In this document: positions 32,340 through 40,901 of the stretch, one piece after another | Layout of the letters: each line of letters begins with the position of its first letter | How positions within the stretch are numbered: the stretch's first letter is position 1 | NCBI GenBank assembly: GCA_016342585.1 | Contig: JAEINK010000033.1 | Coordinates: 1 to 52,865 of the forward strand | Reading direction: 5' to 3' | Source: Spirochaetales bacterium | GTDB lineage: Bacteria > Spirochaetota > Spirochaetia > UBA9216 | DNA length: 52,865 nucleotides | Position numbers and translations under genes: made by a program | Notes under the pieces: model-generated | Told to the model about the DNA's origin: nothing | What the model saw: the letters and a program-made list of their open reading frames with translations, nothing else | Database searches by the model: none

Positions 32340-32537
32340 CTAACCGTAGGGCAGCAGCTTTCGTGCTACTTTCAGCTCAGCCTTACTTAAAAGTCCAGCT
32401 TTTCTAAGTTTTCTTTTTCTCTTAGTGCTTTTCTTTGTAAGGATGTGTCGCAGACCCTGTTTCTTGTATTTAATTTTGCCGGTTCCAGTAATCTTATACC
32501 GTTTAGCAGCGGCTTTTCTAGTTTTCATCTTGGGCAT
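32340..32537 (-). CDS. rpmI: 50S ribosomal protein L35
   Basis: L35, 65 residues, with the typical basic sequence [20 protein letters not shown] and LLPYG at the end. It lies 13 bases after infC and has AGAGGAG before the ATG. Normal infC-rpmI-rplT order. Confidence 0.98.
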   Translation of the reverse strand: MPKMKTRKAAAKRYKITGTGKIKYKKQGLRHILTKKSTKRKRKLRKAGLLSKAELKVARKLLPYG

Positions 32538-32550
32538 ATCAATATCTCCT

Positions 32551-33069
32551 CTACTTCTTTGCCTTTGGGTTGAGTATCATTGACATAAAACGCCCTTCCA
32601 TAGCGGGTCTTTTGTCTATGACATACTCGCAGTCCAGTAATTTTAGCAGGTTGTCTAAAACAACCTTTCCAAGTTCGGTATGGGCAAGTTCCCTTCCCCT
32701 GAAACGAATCGTCACCTTAACCTTGTTTCCTTCTTCAAGAAACTGCTGCACATGCTTTGTTTTAAACTGAAGATCATGTTTTTCAATCTTCGGCTGCATG
32801 CGGATTTCTTTCATTTTAACAAGCTTCTGCTTCTTCTTCGATTCCTTAAGCCTCTTATCCTGCTCGAACTTGTACTTACCATAATCAAGTATCTTACATA
32901 CAGGAGGGACGGCTTTCGGAGAAACCTCGACCAGATCGAGATCAACTTTCTTTGCCATTTCAAGAGCTTCTATAGTGGAAATTACTCCCCTTTGTTCACC
33001 CTCACTATCGATCAGTCGTACTTCACGAACCCGAATATCCTTGTTAAGTCTTAAATCCTTGGTTGACAA
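32551..33069 (-). CDS. infC: translation initiation factor IF-3
   Basis: IF-3 selects the start codon and keeps 30S subunits free. The 172-residue product contains the N-domain ([14 protein letters not shown]), the linker and the C-domain ([27 protein letters not shown]). It begins with UUG behind AAGGAGG; no ATG or GTG occurs in frame at the family N-terminus. Non-AUG starts are the rule for infC and let IF-3 repress its own synthesis. A perfect hairpin with a UACG loop lies just before the ribosome site. Confidence 0.97.
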   Translation of the reverse strand: MSTKDLRLNKDIRVREVRLIDSEGEQRGVISTIEALEMAKKVDLDLVEVSPKAVPPVCKILDYGKYKFEQDKRLKESKKKQKLVKMKEIRMQPKIEKHDLQFKTKHVQQFLEEGNKVKVTIRFRGRELAHTELGKVVLDNLLKLLDCEYVIDKRPAMEGRFMSMILNPKAKK

Positions 33070-33081
33070 TCCGCCTCCTTA

Positions 33082-33101
33082 AAGATGGTCGTAACCATCT
33101 T
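33082..33101 (-). promoter_or_regulatory. hairpin directly before the infC ribosome site
   Basis: On the minus strand AAGAUGGU-UACG-ACCAUCUU: eight perfect pairs and a UNCG-class tetraloop, ending four bases before AAGGAGG. It may regulate infC translation or stabilise the 5' end. Confidence 0.6.
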
Positions 33102-33118
33102 AAACGTTAATTTGCAGT

Positions 33119-33147
33119 AATATAGCATTAAGAATTAAAAGAGTCAA
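33119..33147 (-). promoter_or_regulatory. sigma-70 promoter of infC-rpmI-rplT
   Basis: On the minus strand TTGACT, 17 bases, TATATT, with TGC directly before the -10 box (extended -10). It lies 50 bases upstream of the infC start. Confidence 0.7.
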
Positions 33148-33231
33148 ATAGGTGAGGCTGATAGATTCACAATTTTATGTAATAAGGAACAATTTATAAA
33201 CTCAAACTTTTGTGACTTTTAAAAGCTTCAG

Positions 33232-33260
33232 TTGATGAAGTTTGAGATAAATGCTATCTT
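33232..33260 (+). promoter_or_regulatory. sigma-70 promoter with leaderless geometry
   Basis: TTGATG, 17 bases, TATCTT with an extended -10 TGC, then six bases to the ATG at 33267. No ribosome site lies between. Confidence 0.55.
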
Positions 33261-33266
33261 TTTTTC

Positions 33267-33899
33267 ATGTTTATTTTCATGCTGACTGCGGTCCCACTTA
33301 GTTTTTTTATTACTTATTCTGTATATAATTTATGGCAGAAGGGCAGAAATGTTCTGATTGAAGATATCCTTTGGGGGGTAAGGGTTTTTATTTTCTCCCT
33401 GATAATATTGGTTATAACAAGATACTTCTATAAAAACAGCTGGAATCTTAAAGGTATGTTTTTGTACAGGTCAATCATGGATCACGGCTTATGGAGCTTT
33501 TTTTCCCTCGTTGGGTACTATTTACTTTACGGGTTTGAAAAGAAGGGTTTTGCGCATAAAGCTGGAGAAGTTCTTGGTTATCTGATGGGTTACTATATGC
33601 TGGTGGGGATCATTGATACCCTGACCTTTTTTGCTCATTACGATCCCTACACTCTTTTTATTGTTACCATGTTCAGAATTTCTACAATAATTCTGGTTTC
33701 CATATTCATGGCCCTGGCTGGAAATACAGATTTTAAAATTCAACTGATTGTTGCTTTGGGGTGTCTGATAATATCCGGTCTCGGAGGGGTCTCCGGAATG
33801 CTCTTCTATTCAAGGCATCTGATTGGTGCCTGGATTATAGCCGGTACTGTCCTGGCAGGGGCTGTAAGTTCTCTCATTGTGATTTTGAATAAAAATTGA
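33267..33899 (+). CDS. multi-pass membrane protein, unknown function
   Basis: A 210-residue integral membrane protein with about seven hydrophobic segments spread over the whole length (for instance VFIFSLIILVITRYFY, LMGYYMLVGIIDTLTFF, IAGTVLAGAVSSLIVIL). No signature motif. The ATG at 33267 has no ribosome site but lies six bases behind a good -10 box; an ATG four codons later is an alternative. It is monocistronic and ends before a strong bidirectional terminator shared with fba. Confidence 0.7.
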   Translation: MFIFMLTAVPLSFFITYSVYNLWQKGRNVLIEDILWGVRVFIFSLIILVITRYFYKNSWNLKGMFLYRSIMDHGLWSFFSLVGYYLLYGFEKKGFAHKAGEVLGYLMGYYMLVGIIDTLTFFAHYDPYTLFIVTMFRISTIILVSIFMALAGNTDFKIQLIVALGCLIISGLGGVSGMLFYSRHLIGAWIIAGTVLAGAVSSLIVILNKN

Positions 33900-33925
33900 T
33901 AGAAACGCGTCTTAATATTAATATA

Positions 33926-33962
33926 AAAAAAACCGGCTCCCTTTCGGGAAAGCCGGTTTTTT
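33926..33962. terminator. bidirectional intrinsic terminator
   Basis: AAACCGGCT and AGCCGGTTT arms with an inner CCC/GGG stem, flanked by an A-run on the left and a T-run on the right, so it can stop transcription from both the membrane-protein gene and fba. Confidence 0.93.
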
Positions 33963-33986
33963 ATTTGAGTATATTCAGCTGGTTGT

Positions 33987-34985
33987 TTAAGCCTGACCTG
34001 CAGAACCGAGAACTGTCTCGTTTTTCTTCATATAAATAGCTTTGAGAGAGTCTCTTGCAGGAGAAAGGTATTGTCTGGGATCAAAGTGACCGGGATTTTC
34101 AGCCATATGTTTTCGAATAGCGGCTGTCATAGCAAGGCGACCATCCGAGTCAATGTTAATCTTACACACAGCAGATTTAGCAGCCTTTCTGAGCTGTTCT
34201 TCAGGGATTCCTACAGAATCCTTCAATGCACCGCCATTTGAGTTGATGATTTCAACCAGATCCTGGGGAACGGAAGACGAGCCGTGAAGAACGATGGGGA
34301 ACCCGGGGAGTTTCTTTTCGATCTCTTCAAGGATGTCAAATTTCAAGGGAGGGGGGATAAGGATACCCTCAGCATTTCTTGTACACTGTTCCGGTTTGAA
34401 CTTGTTGGCACCATGGGAAGTTCCGATAGAGATAGCAAGTGAATCAACACCAGTCTTTTTAACAAAATCTTCGACCTCTTCGGGCTGTGTGTAAGTTGAG
34501 TGTTCTGCAACAACATCATCTTCAATTCCGGCAAGAACACCGAGTTCACCCTCTACCGTTACATAATTTTCCTGTGAGTGGGCATAGTCAACTACTTTTT
34601 TTGTAAGGGCTACATTTTCATCGTAGGGAAAATGACTTCCGTCGATCATTACTGAAGAGAATCCATTGTCTATACACTCTTTACAAATCTCGAAATCTGC
34701 ACCGTGGTCCAGGTGAAGAACAACTGGAATTTCGTATCCAAGTTCCTTCGCATATTCAACAGCACCCTTTGCCATGTTTCGAAGCAATGTTCCATTAGCA
34801 TACTTTCTTGCTCCTGCTGAAACCTGAAGGATTACCGGAGATTTTGTTTCGACACAAGCCTGAATTATTGCCTGCATCTGCTCCATATTGTTAAAGTTAT
34901 ATGCGGGGATTGCATATCCGCCCTTTACTGCTTTTTCAAAAAGCGCCTTGGAGTTAACTAATCCAAGTTCTTTGTAAGAAACCAT
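33987..34985 (-). CDS. fba: class II fructose-1,6-bisphosphate aldolase
   Basis: A zinc-dependent glycolytic/gluconeogenic aldolase. The 332-residue product shows the class II motifs YAIPAYNFNNMEQMQA, VLHLDHGADFE (zinc and catalytic region), SVMIDGSHFPYDENV, VEGELGVLAG, AISIGTSHG and VLHGSSSVP. It belongs to the longer class II form that has an inserted loop before the GTSHG strand. I use the ATG at 34985 with AAGGAG six bases before it; the frame continues to 35003 without a ribosome site. A -10 box TATAAT lies about 35 bases upstream but has a poor -35. Confidence 0.96.
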   Translation of the reverse strand: MVSYKELGLVNSKALFEKAVKGGYAIPAYNFNNMEQMQAIIQACVETKSPVILQVSAGARKYANGTLLRNMAKGAVEYAKELGYEIPVVLHLDHGADFEICKECIDNGFSSVMIDGSHFPYDENVALTKKVVDYAHSQENYVTVEGELGVLAGIEDDVVAEHSTYTQPEEVEDFVKKTGVDSLAISIGTSHGANKFKPEQCTRNAEGILIPPPLKFDILEEIEKKLPGFPIVLHGSSSVPQDLVEIINSNGGALKDSVGIPEEQLRKAAKSAVCKINIDSDGRLAMTAAIRKHMAENPGHFDPRQYLSPARDSLKAIYMKKNETVLGSAGQA

Positions 34986-35114
34986 TATTGTCTCCTTATA
35001 CATTGTTTAATATTGATAATTATACAGTAGTGATAAGGTCGGCTAATGTCAATAAAACCGTCTCCCCCTGAACATTTATAACAAAATTGTTTATAAGTGA
35101 GGTGATATGGCTCA

Positions 35115-35144
35115 TTGACCATGGTTTCTTATAAATGATATTTT
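35115..35144 (+). promoter_or_regulatory. sigma-70 promoter with leaderless geometry
   Basis: TTGACC, 18 bases, TATTTT, then six bases to the ATG at 35151. No Shine-Dalgarno sequence is present. Confidence 0.5.
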
Positions 35145-35150
35145 TGAATC

Positions 35151-36008
35151 ATGAAAAAAGGAATCATCCAATTCATCATTATTTCATTAATAACAATTTT
35201 TACGCTATCAGGTTGTGGTCGTAATATCATCGTTATTTCTGATGAATATTGGGAAAGTTATCTTACAACAGGAGAGGGGATTACCCCTGACTGGAAAGCC
35301 ATTGTAAAGTCCGCAGGATATAAACCGGAGCTTAGAGTTGTTCCTCCTGACGAAGAGGAGTGGGAATCACTCCTTAAGACCGAGAAGCCTGAATACCTGC
35401 TGTGGGGGCCCCTTTGGATAGATGAGGCCTATGAATTCAGTACCCTCCATCCGGATATTTTCTCTCTTGTAATGTTTCCCCCCATTGATGGAAAAGAGAT
35501 CCTTCCTAATATCAGTCACTTTTCCCCCCTGAAACTTGAAGCATACAGGGAGACGGGAGAGATACTTGCGGCAGAGGCTGGTCCGGAAGGGACTGTTGTT
35601 TCTATTTTCTACACAGGAAGCACCGATAGAAAAGCCGAATATGATGCTTTTCTCGAAGGAATTGGCGATGGCAAGTGTATTCATGAAACCAGAACATTCG
35701 ATAGGCAGAATAATTTTCAATCTGTCCTTAATTTTTTAAATCGTTATGAAGATAAAAATGTTAGTTTTTTATTAATAGCTGCCGGAGGACGGACCTTTGA
35801 AATCAGGGAAACGGCTCAAAAAAATATAAGTGGACGAATTTTAGTAGAAATTCCCGATATTCCTGATTTTTCTATAGAAGAAAACCCCTCTTTCATGCAT
35901 TATTTATGGAAGGAAACAATTATTTCTGTTTTGAATACGATTCCCGTAGAGTTGAAAAGGGAGTATGATGTTCCTATTTCAATAAATATTGGAAAAATTG
36001 AAGAGTGA
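35151..36008 (+). CDS. lipoprotein, possible periplasmic-binding-protein-like fold
   Basis: A 285-residue predicted lipoprotein with signal peptide and lipobox LSGC (Cys22). The mature part alternates beta strands and helices (IIVISDEYWESYL; YLLWGPLWIDEAYEF; GTVVSIFYTGSTDRKAEYDAFLEGIG; VSFLLIAAGGRTFEI), as in type I periplasmic binding proteins of the LacI/Bmp kind, but no family signature is clear. It precedes the flaA operon, which has its own strong promoter. Function unknown. Confidence 0.72.
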   Translation: MKKGIIQFIIISLITIFTLSGCGRNIIVISDEYWESYLTTGEGITPDWKAIVKSAGYKPELRVVPPDEEEWESLLKTEKPEYLLWGPLWIDEAYEFSTLHPDIFSLVMFPPIDGKEILPNISHFSPLKLEAYRETGEILAAEAGPEGTVVSIFYTGSTDRKAEYDAFLEGIGDGKCIHETRTFDRQNNFQSVLNFLNRYEDKNVSFLLIAAGGRTFEIRETAQKNISGRILVEIPDIPDFSIEENPSFMHYLWKETIISVLNTIPVELKREYDVPISINIGKIEE

Positions 36009-36026
36009 CGAAAAAAGAAAATGATT

Positions 36027-36055
36027 TGACAAACATTAATGATAGAAATATAATT
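36027..36055 (+). promoter_or_regulatory. perfect-consensus sigma-70 promoter of the flaA operon
   Basis: TTGACA, 17 bases, TATAAT, all twelve positions matching consensus. The expected transcript starts near 36062, about 40 bases before flaA. Sigma-70 control of flaA with sigma-28 control of flaB is known from other spirochaetes. Confidence 0.9.
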
Positions 36056-36101
36056 CACTATGCTATGATTTGTGACCACGTGATTTCATAAGGAGTACTT
36101 A

Positions 36102-36833
36102 ATGCGACGGGGTATAATACTGTTTATCTCATTATTAATTGCTTTTGCGTTTCTTCCGGTTTATGTTTCAGCCGATGAAGTTACCGAAAGTTTAGAATCC
36201 CGGATTTTGGAGAGCTTTGACACTGAAGATAGAACATCCGACTGGTTAGTGCGGGGAAGTAAGTTCATCAGTGAAGATTATCCTCGACAAACCTATGCAC
36301 CAGCTTGGCCGGATGCCCTGCATGGTGTTAACCGGGAAGAAGTTGACTATCAGGTTCTTGGTGTCAACGCACGTTTCGATCGCCAGGGGTATAACTATTT
36401 AGAGTTTATTCCCGTAAAGACCGGCGATGATGGTGAAGTAGTAGCCAATCCCCTCGAAATCGAGGGAAGAGTTAAATATCTCGATATGTGGATATGGGGC
36501 TCTCAATTTGATTACTATGTTGATGTTCATATTGAGGATTATACAGGTGTTGTATGGACTCTCAATCTTGGTGATATCAACTACACTGGTTGGCGAAATC
36601 TTAGGGTAGAAATACCCCATTACATTCCTCAGTCAGAAACATATATCCCCTATCTTAAAAGTTTGAAGCTCGTGAAGTTTGTTGTTTGGACAAGACCATC
36701 AGAACGTGTAGCCGACTTTTATATGTATTTTGATCAGATTAAAGTTCTTACCGACACTTTTGAATCTACCTTTGATGGTGATGATTTAACGTGGCCGGAT
36801 AAGACTGAAAGTATCTGGTCAGAAGTAGAGTAA
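36102..36833 (+). CDS. flaA: flagellar filament outer layer protein FlaA
   Basis: A FlaA sheath protein of the periplasmic flagellum, exported by Sec rather than by the flagellar type III route. The 243-residue product has a signal peptide ending near residue 24 (VSA-DEV) and a jelly-roll-like domain of the FlaA family: SFDTEDRTSDWLVRGSKF, the WIWGSQFDYYVDVHIEDYTG strand pair, NYTGWRNLRVEIP and MYFDQIKVLTD. AAGGAG precedes the ATG. A second FlaA follows after eleven bases. Confidence 0.93.
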   Translation: MRRGIILFISLLIAFAFLPVYVSADEVTESLESRILESFDTEDRTSDWLVRGSKFISEDYPRQTYAPAWPDALHGVNREEVDYQVLGVNARFDRQGYNYLEFIPVKTGDDGEVVANPLEIEGRVKYLDMWIWGSQFDYYVDVHIEDYTGVVWTLNLGDINYTGWRNLRVEIPHYIPQSETYIPYLKSLKLVKFVVWTRPSERVADFYMYFDQIKVLTDTFESTFDGDDLTWPDKTESIWSEVE

Positions 36834-36844
36834 GGAGCAGGTTG

Positions 36845-37555
36845 ATGAAAAAGATACTATTTATACTTATAATTACAGTTATTGCTGTTTCCGGACTCTT
36901 TGCACAGCTTAATAATGTAGGTGAGCCAGATCCAACCAGAATCGGAGTAGATACTTCACAGCAGATGCTTCAGGAAATTTCTCTTTCCAAGTTTGAAGAT
37001 GCGGGGATGTGGCGAGCTGTCATGCCTCGTGACTTCGGTGTAGCCGCTACGAGAAAGATTTTGGGTGGACCTCTTGATAAAGAAGCCATAGAAGCTGAAG
37101 TTGAAGCTGGCATTGATGAAGCTGATGATTATGTCCTTGGTGTAAAGGCTTATTACTATAAGCGAGCCATGAGTCATATTTCGATTATGCCTGCCCGCCC
37201 CATTCCTATTGAGGGAATCTGTAAAACAATATCTCTCTGGGTCGTTGGTCGAAACTATGAGCATGTTCTCAAAATTATGCTTACGGACTATTATGGAAAC
37301 TCAGCGGAGTTGACCATTGGAAAGCTTAACTTTTCCGGTTGGAAGAAACTCACAGTCGCGATTCCTCCTTCCCTCGCTCAGAAAGATGTACATTACAATA
37401 ACAACATGGGAATTCAGATTGAAGGTTTCCGTATTGAATGTGATCCTAAGGATACCCTGGGTACATATTACATCTACCTGGATGACATGAGAGCTTATAC
37501 AGACCTCTTTTCTGAAAACAACAGGGACCCCGACGATATACAGGATGTTTGGTAG
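36845..37555 (+). CDS. flaA: flagellar filament outer layer protein FlaA, second paralogue
   Basis: A second FlaA (236 residues) with a signal peptide ending near GLFAQ and the same core motifs: FEDAGMWRAVMPRDFGV, ISLWVVGRNYEHVLKIMLTDYYGN, NFSGWKKLTVAIPP and YIYLDDMRAYTD. Its N-terminal region differs from the first copy. The ATG at 36845 is preceded by AAGGAG; an in-frame TTG lies just before it. It ends before a strong terminator. Tandem flaA genes of this kind occur in treponemes. Confidence 0.93.
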   Translation: MKKILFILIITVIAVSGLFAQLNNVGEPDPTRIGVDTSQQMLQEISLSKFEDAGMWRAVMPRDFGVAATRKILGGPLDKEAIEAEVEAGIDEADDYVLGVKAYYYKRAMSHISIMPARPIPIEGICKTISLWVVGRNYEHVLKIMLTDYYGNSAELTIGKLNFSGWKKLTVAIPPSLAQKDVHYNNNMGIQIEGFRIECDPKDTLGTYYIYLDDMRAYTDLFSENNRDPDDIQDVW

Positions 37556-37575
37556 GATATAGTTTTTATAACTGG

Positions 37576-37603
37576 AGGGCTGTCATTAGGCAGCCCTTTT
37601 TTT
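37576..37603 (+). terminator. intrinsic terminator of the flaA operon
   Basis: GGGCTG and CAGCCC arms with an eight-base loop, followed by seven T residues; 21 bases after the second flaA stop. Confidence 0.93.
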
Positions 37604-37687
37604 ATGCGGAGAAATCAGGCGAAAGGTGATATGTTAATGGATAGAAGTTTTTATCTTTTTGATTTTCGGGGAAGTAAGTGTAATTCT

Positions 37688-38917
37688 ATGAAAAAATATT
37701 TATTTCTACTCTTTTTATTTCTATTCACTACTGGATTGACGGCAGAAGAAGTTGAATTTGAATTTTTTCCAGGTGAAGAGTTCAATATAACGGAAAAGCA
37801 GGATCTTCGACAGCGAAAGAATGGAAGATATCAGGGTTTTATCTATCGGGAGACCAGGACCTCGTTATCGAGAGATGACTGGGATGAGAACGGGATGGAC
37901 TATTCAGGGTGGGTTTATGTTTTCCAGGAGATGAAACGGGATTCAAAGCTTGTTGCCAGACGCCTCGAAGATTCTTCTTCATGCGAAATACGGTTTTCGT
38001 ATAATGGTGCTTATCATATGGATGAGGATCAGTATCAACCATCCTTAAGAGGAGTCCCTTCCTTCCCCTCTGAGCCTGTTTCGGTTGGTGAAAAATGGAG
38101 AGCCTACGGCGAACGGATCGTCAGGGTTTCGGGAGAGGCTGCCTACACAAAAGTTCCCATATACTGTGAATACCTTTATGAAGGCATTAAGAGTGGTGGC
38201 GGGGGTGATTTTCACTCCATTACAGCTCAGTATGCCTTAAGGTATCGCGGGGAAGATCGCTCGGGGGACACCAACATTTCCAATATTGATGGTAGCCATA
38301 AAATAGAAATACGAATCCCTGTTGACTCTCCGGAAAATATCTTTATGCGGGATCACATCGAAGAACAGTATCGAATGCAGAACCGTGACATGATTACATT
38401 TTCAGGAGTCATACTCACATGGTTCGAAGCCCCTGTTGAATATAGCAGTTCTCAGGTGGAAGAGGATGTTATCAGAATTTTCGGTAAAAATGAGGACCTT
38501 AGGGAGCAGTCTCAGGAGGATCTTCAAGAGGGATTGGATGAGGAGCTTGGTGTCATTGTAAAAAGGGAGGATGAGGGACTTGTGCTATCCATTCCAAATA
38601 TACATTTTATACCGGATAGTGCCGGAATTCTCCCTGATGAGAAGGGAAGGCTTGATGGTATAGCAGAGGTGTTACGTCGTGTTCCAAACATTACTTTTTT
38701 GGTCAGGGGGCATACGGTCGATGTGGGAAGCCGAGAGAGCCAGCAAATACTCTCTGAACAGAGAGCCATGACGATTATCAATGAGCTCAGTGAGAGGGGA
38801 ATTCCGGAGAATCGGTTCATCTATGAGGGAAAAGGTGGTCTGGTACCGGTTGATACGAATAACACGGAAGAAGGTCGAAGGAATAATAGACGGGTAGAGA
38901 TTATCCTCTTGGATTAG
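37688..38917 (+). CDS. OmpA family protein
   Basis: A 409-residue exported protein with a signal peptide (MKKYLFLLFLFLFTTGLTA) and a C-terminal OmpA-like peptidoglycan-binding domain (about 300-408): NIHFIPDSAGILPDEKGRLD, FLVRGHT, LSEQRAMTIINELSERG and GRRNNRRVEI. The Asp that normally follows GHT (GHTD) is replaced by Val here with an Asp one residue later. The N-terminal 280 residues are beta-rich and unfamiliar. I start at 37688 because the signal peptide begins there; the frame extends to 37604 into the upstream terminator. It may anchor the outer membrane to the cell wall. Confidence 0.85.
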   Translation: MKKYLFLLFLFLFTTGLTAEEVEFEFFPGEEFNITEKQDLRQRKNGRYQGFIYRETRTSLSRDDWDENGMDYSGWVYVFQEMKRDSKLVARRLEDSSSCEIRFSYNGAYHMDEDQYQPSLRGVPSFPSEPVSVGEKWRAYGERIVRVSGEAAYTKVPIYCEYLYEGIKSGGGGDFHSITAQYALRYRGEDRSGDTNISNIDGSHKIEIRIPVDSPENIFMRDHIEEQYRMQNRDMITFSGVILTWFEAPVEYSSSQVEEDVIRIFGKNEDLREQSQEDLQEGLDEELGVIVKREDEGLVLSIPNIHFIPDSAGILPDEKGRLDGIAEVLRRVPNITFLVRGHTVDVGSRESQQILSEQRAMTIINELSERGIPENRFIYEGKGGLVPVDTNNTEEGRRNNRRVEIILLD

Positions 38918-39022
38918 AGTCGGCGGGAATCGGTTTTCAGAGAGAAATTTAAATAGTTTGCATGTTGAATTGAACTGAATTATGATTAAGTGGATTACTA
39001 ATCAGGTTTAAGAAGGTAAAAT

Positions 39023-39424
39023 ATGGAAAATAGAAGAAAAAATTCTCGATTCCGGTTGCATCAGATTATTGAGATGTCATGCTTCTCCGAGAATTTCATC
39101 CATGTCTCTTCGGTGGATATGTCGATTAATGGAATGCAGTTTGTTACATCCGAACCCATAGAACATGAAGCCAAGGTTTTTCTCATGTTTGAGATTCCCG
39201 ATGGACAGGAATCCTATATGATCAAGTGTGAAGGGGTTCATATGTGGCAGAAGAGTTTAGGCGATTCATATCAATCGGGGGTCCTCTTTACAACCTTAAC
39301 CGAAACTGACAAGATCAAAATAAACAGTTATCTTGAAAGTTTGGAAGAGGGTGAAAAGGACGAAAACGAAGAGACCCCGCAAGATATAAAAGATCCGGAA
39401 AACCCGGAAAACGAATATTACTGA
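39023..39424 (+). CDS. stand-alone PilZ domain protein
   Basis: A 133-residue soluble protein with a single PilZ domain (about 1-105) and an acidic tail. The c-di-GMP motif is complete: RKNSR near residue 4 (R-x-x-x-R) and DMSING near residue 33 (D-x-S-x-x-G). It is the third PilZ protein of the window. AGAAGG precedes the ATG. It is convergent with glgA with only 11 bases between the stops and no terminator. Confidence 0.88.
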   Translation: MENRRKNSRFRLHQIIEMSCFSENFIHVSSVDMSINGMQFVTSEPIEHEAKVFLMFEIPDGQESYMIKCEGVHMWQKSLGDSYQSGVLFTTLTETDKIKINSYLESLEEGEKDENEETPQDIKDPENPENEYY

Positions 39425-39435
39425 TTTCCCCTGGA

Positions 39436-40890
39436 TTATTCATAAACCTCTAAATATTCGAGGGCAGATTTTTCCCAGGTAAAACGCTTTTTCATACCAT
39501 TTTTGCGCATTTTATTTATATGCGGTTTTCTCTGTTCCCAGGTTTCAACAACCCATTTTAAAACATTGTAGAGAACATCCGGGTAGAGATCGTTAAATAT
39601 GAATCCTGTTCCATTACCCGTTTCCTGATCATAGTTTTCAACCGTATCTGCCAGCCCTCCTGTGTTACGAACTATGGGGAGAGTGCCATAGGATAGCGAA
39701 TAGAGTTGGTTTAACCCGCAGGGTTCATAGATACTCGGCATGAGAAAGAAATCGCTGCCAGCCTCTATCAGATGCGACAGGCGGTTATCATAACCTATGT
39801 GTACTGCAAGATTAGGCAACTTTTCCGATAGACTTCTTAATTCATCCTCGCACCACTTATCACCCGAACCGAGAATAACAAACTGGACGTTGAAATCTCT
39901 GCAAATTGAAAAAAGGGCACCATGAGAAGGGCTGCAGAGGGCGCCAAACCCTTTCTGCTCCACAAGACGGCTGACAATACCAACCAGGGGAATCTTTGTT
40001 TCCACAGGTAAACCCATCTCTTTTTGAAGAACTTTTTTAACATTGCTCTTGTTGCGAATATTCTTTTCGGAGTAAAAATGGGGGGCTATATGGGGATCAG
40101 ATTCCGGTGTCCAGACACTATAATCGATCCCGTTTAAGATTCCCTGCAAATCTTCATGTCGGTAATTTAGAAGACCATCCAGTCCGAAGCCCTGTTCATG
40201 TGTTTTAATCTCATTCGCATAAGTGGGAGAGACTGTGGTAATTCTATCGGCGGACATAATCCCTGCCTTCAGGAAATTGAGTGCTCCGGAAAACTCCAGG
40301 GTAGAAAGGCTCAGCCAGTCTGTTTCCGGCTGAACGTAGGAGGAGTCCTCCATGGCAAAAATACCCTGATAGCCAAGATTGTGTATAGTCAGAACCGACC
40401 GTGTTTCTGAAAATTCCTTATATTGCTCCTCTTTTTTTAAAAGATAACAGGCTGGTGCCGCCGCCCAGTCATGACAGTGAAGAACATCCGGGATCCAGTG
40501 AAGCATCCGGCACAGTTGAAATGTCCCTCTGGAGAGTAGGGAAAACCTTGCGGCATTATCTACGAAGCCCTCATCGGGTCTATGCCCATAGATTCCATCC
40601 CGGCCAAAATAAAATTCATGATCCAGGAGGTAGACAGGTACTTTTGTGTTTGGGAGTACCCCTTCATAGACCCCCGTCCACTCCTCTTTATCCTTTAACC
40701 AGATCCCCAGGGCTTCATCCCGCTTGATGAGTGCCGAACGGTCGATATGGTAATATCTGGGCATAAGGATTCTTACGTCATGGCCAAGATCTGAGAGATG
40801 AATGGCCAGTTCCGAAACAACTTCAGCCAGACCTCCGGTTTTCGCAAAGGGGATTGCTTCACTGGTTACCATAAGAATCTTTTTTTTCAT
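39436..40890 (-). CDS. glgA: glycogen synthase
   Basis: Transfers glucose from ADP-glucose to glycogen. The 484-residue GT5 enzyme shows the ADP-glucose-binding KTGGLAEVV (residues 17-25), the HDWAAAPA segment, SRLVEQKGF and the C-terminal SIYEPCGLNQLYSLSYGTLPIVRNTGGLADTV block (in pieces). It is the last gene of the glycogen operon, 11 bases after the GH13 gene, with AAAGGA before the ATG. Confidence 0.97.
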   Translation of the reverse strand: MKKKILMVTSEAIPFAKTGGLAEVVSELAIHLSDLGHDVRILMPRYYHIDRSALIKRDEALGIWLKDKEEWTGVYEGVLPNTKVPVYLLDHEFYFGRDGIYGHRPDEGFVDNAARFSLLSRGTFQLCRMLHWIPDVLHCHDWAAAPACYLLKKEEQYKEFSETRSVLTIHNLGYQGIFAMEDSSYVQPETDWLSLSTLEFSGALNFLKAGIMSADRITTVSPTYANEIKTHEQGFGLDGLLNYRHEDLQGILNGIDYSVWTPESDPHIAPHFYSEKNIRNKSNVKKVLQKEMGLPVETKIPLVGIVSRLVEQKGFGALCSPSHGALFSICRDFNVQFVILGSGDKWCEDELRSLSEKLPNLAVHIGYDNRLSHLIEAGSDFFLMPSIYEPCGLNQLYSLSYGTLPIVRNTGGLADTVENYDQETGNGTGFIFNDLYPDVLYNVLKWVVETWEQRKPHINKMRKNGMKKRFTWEKSALEYLEVYE

Positions 40891-40901
40891 TTTCGGGTCC
40901 T

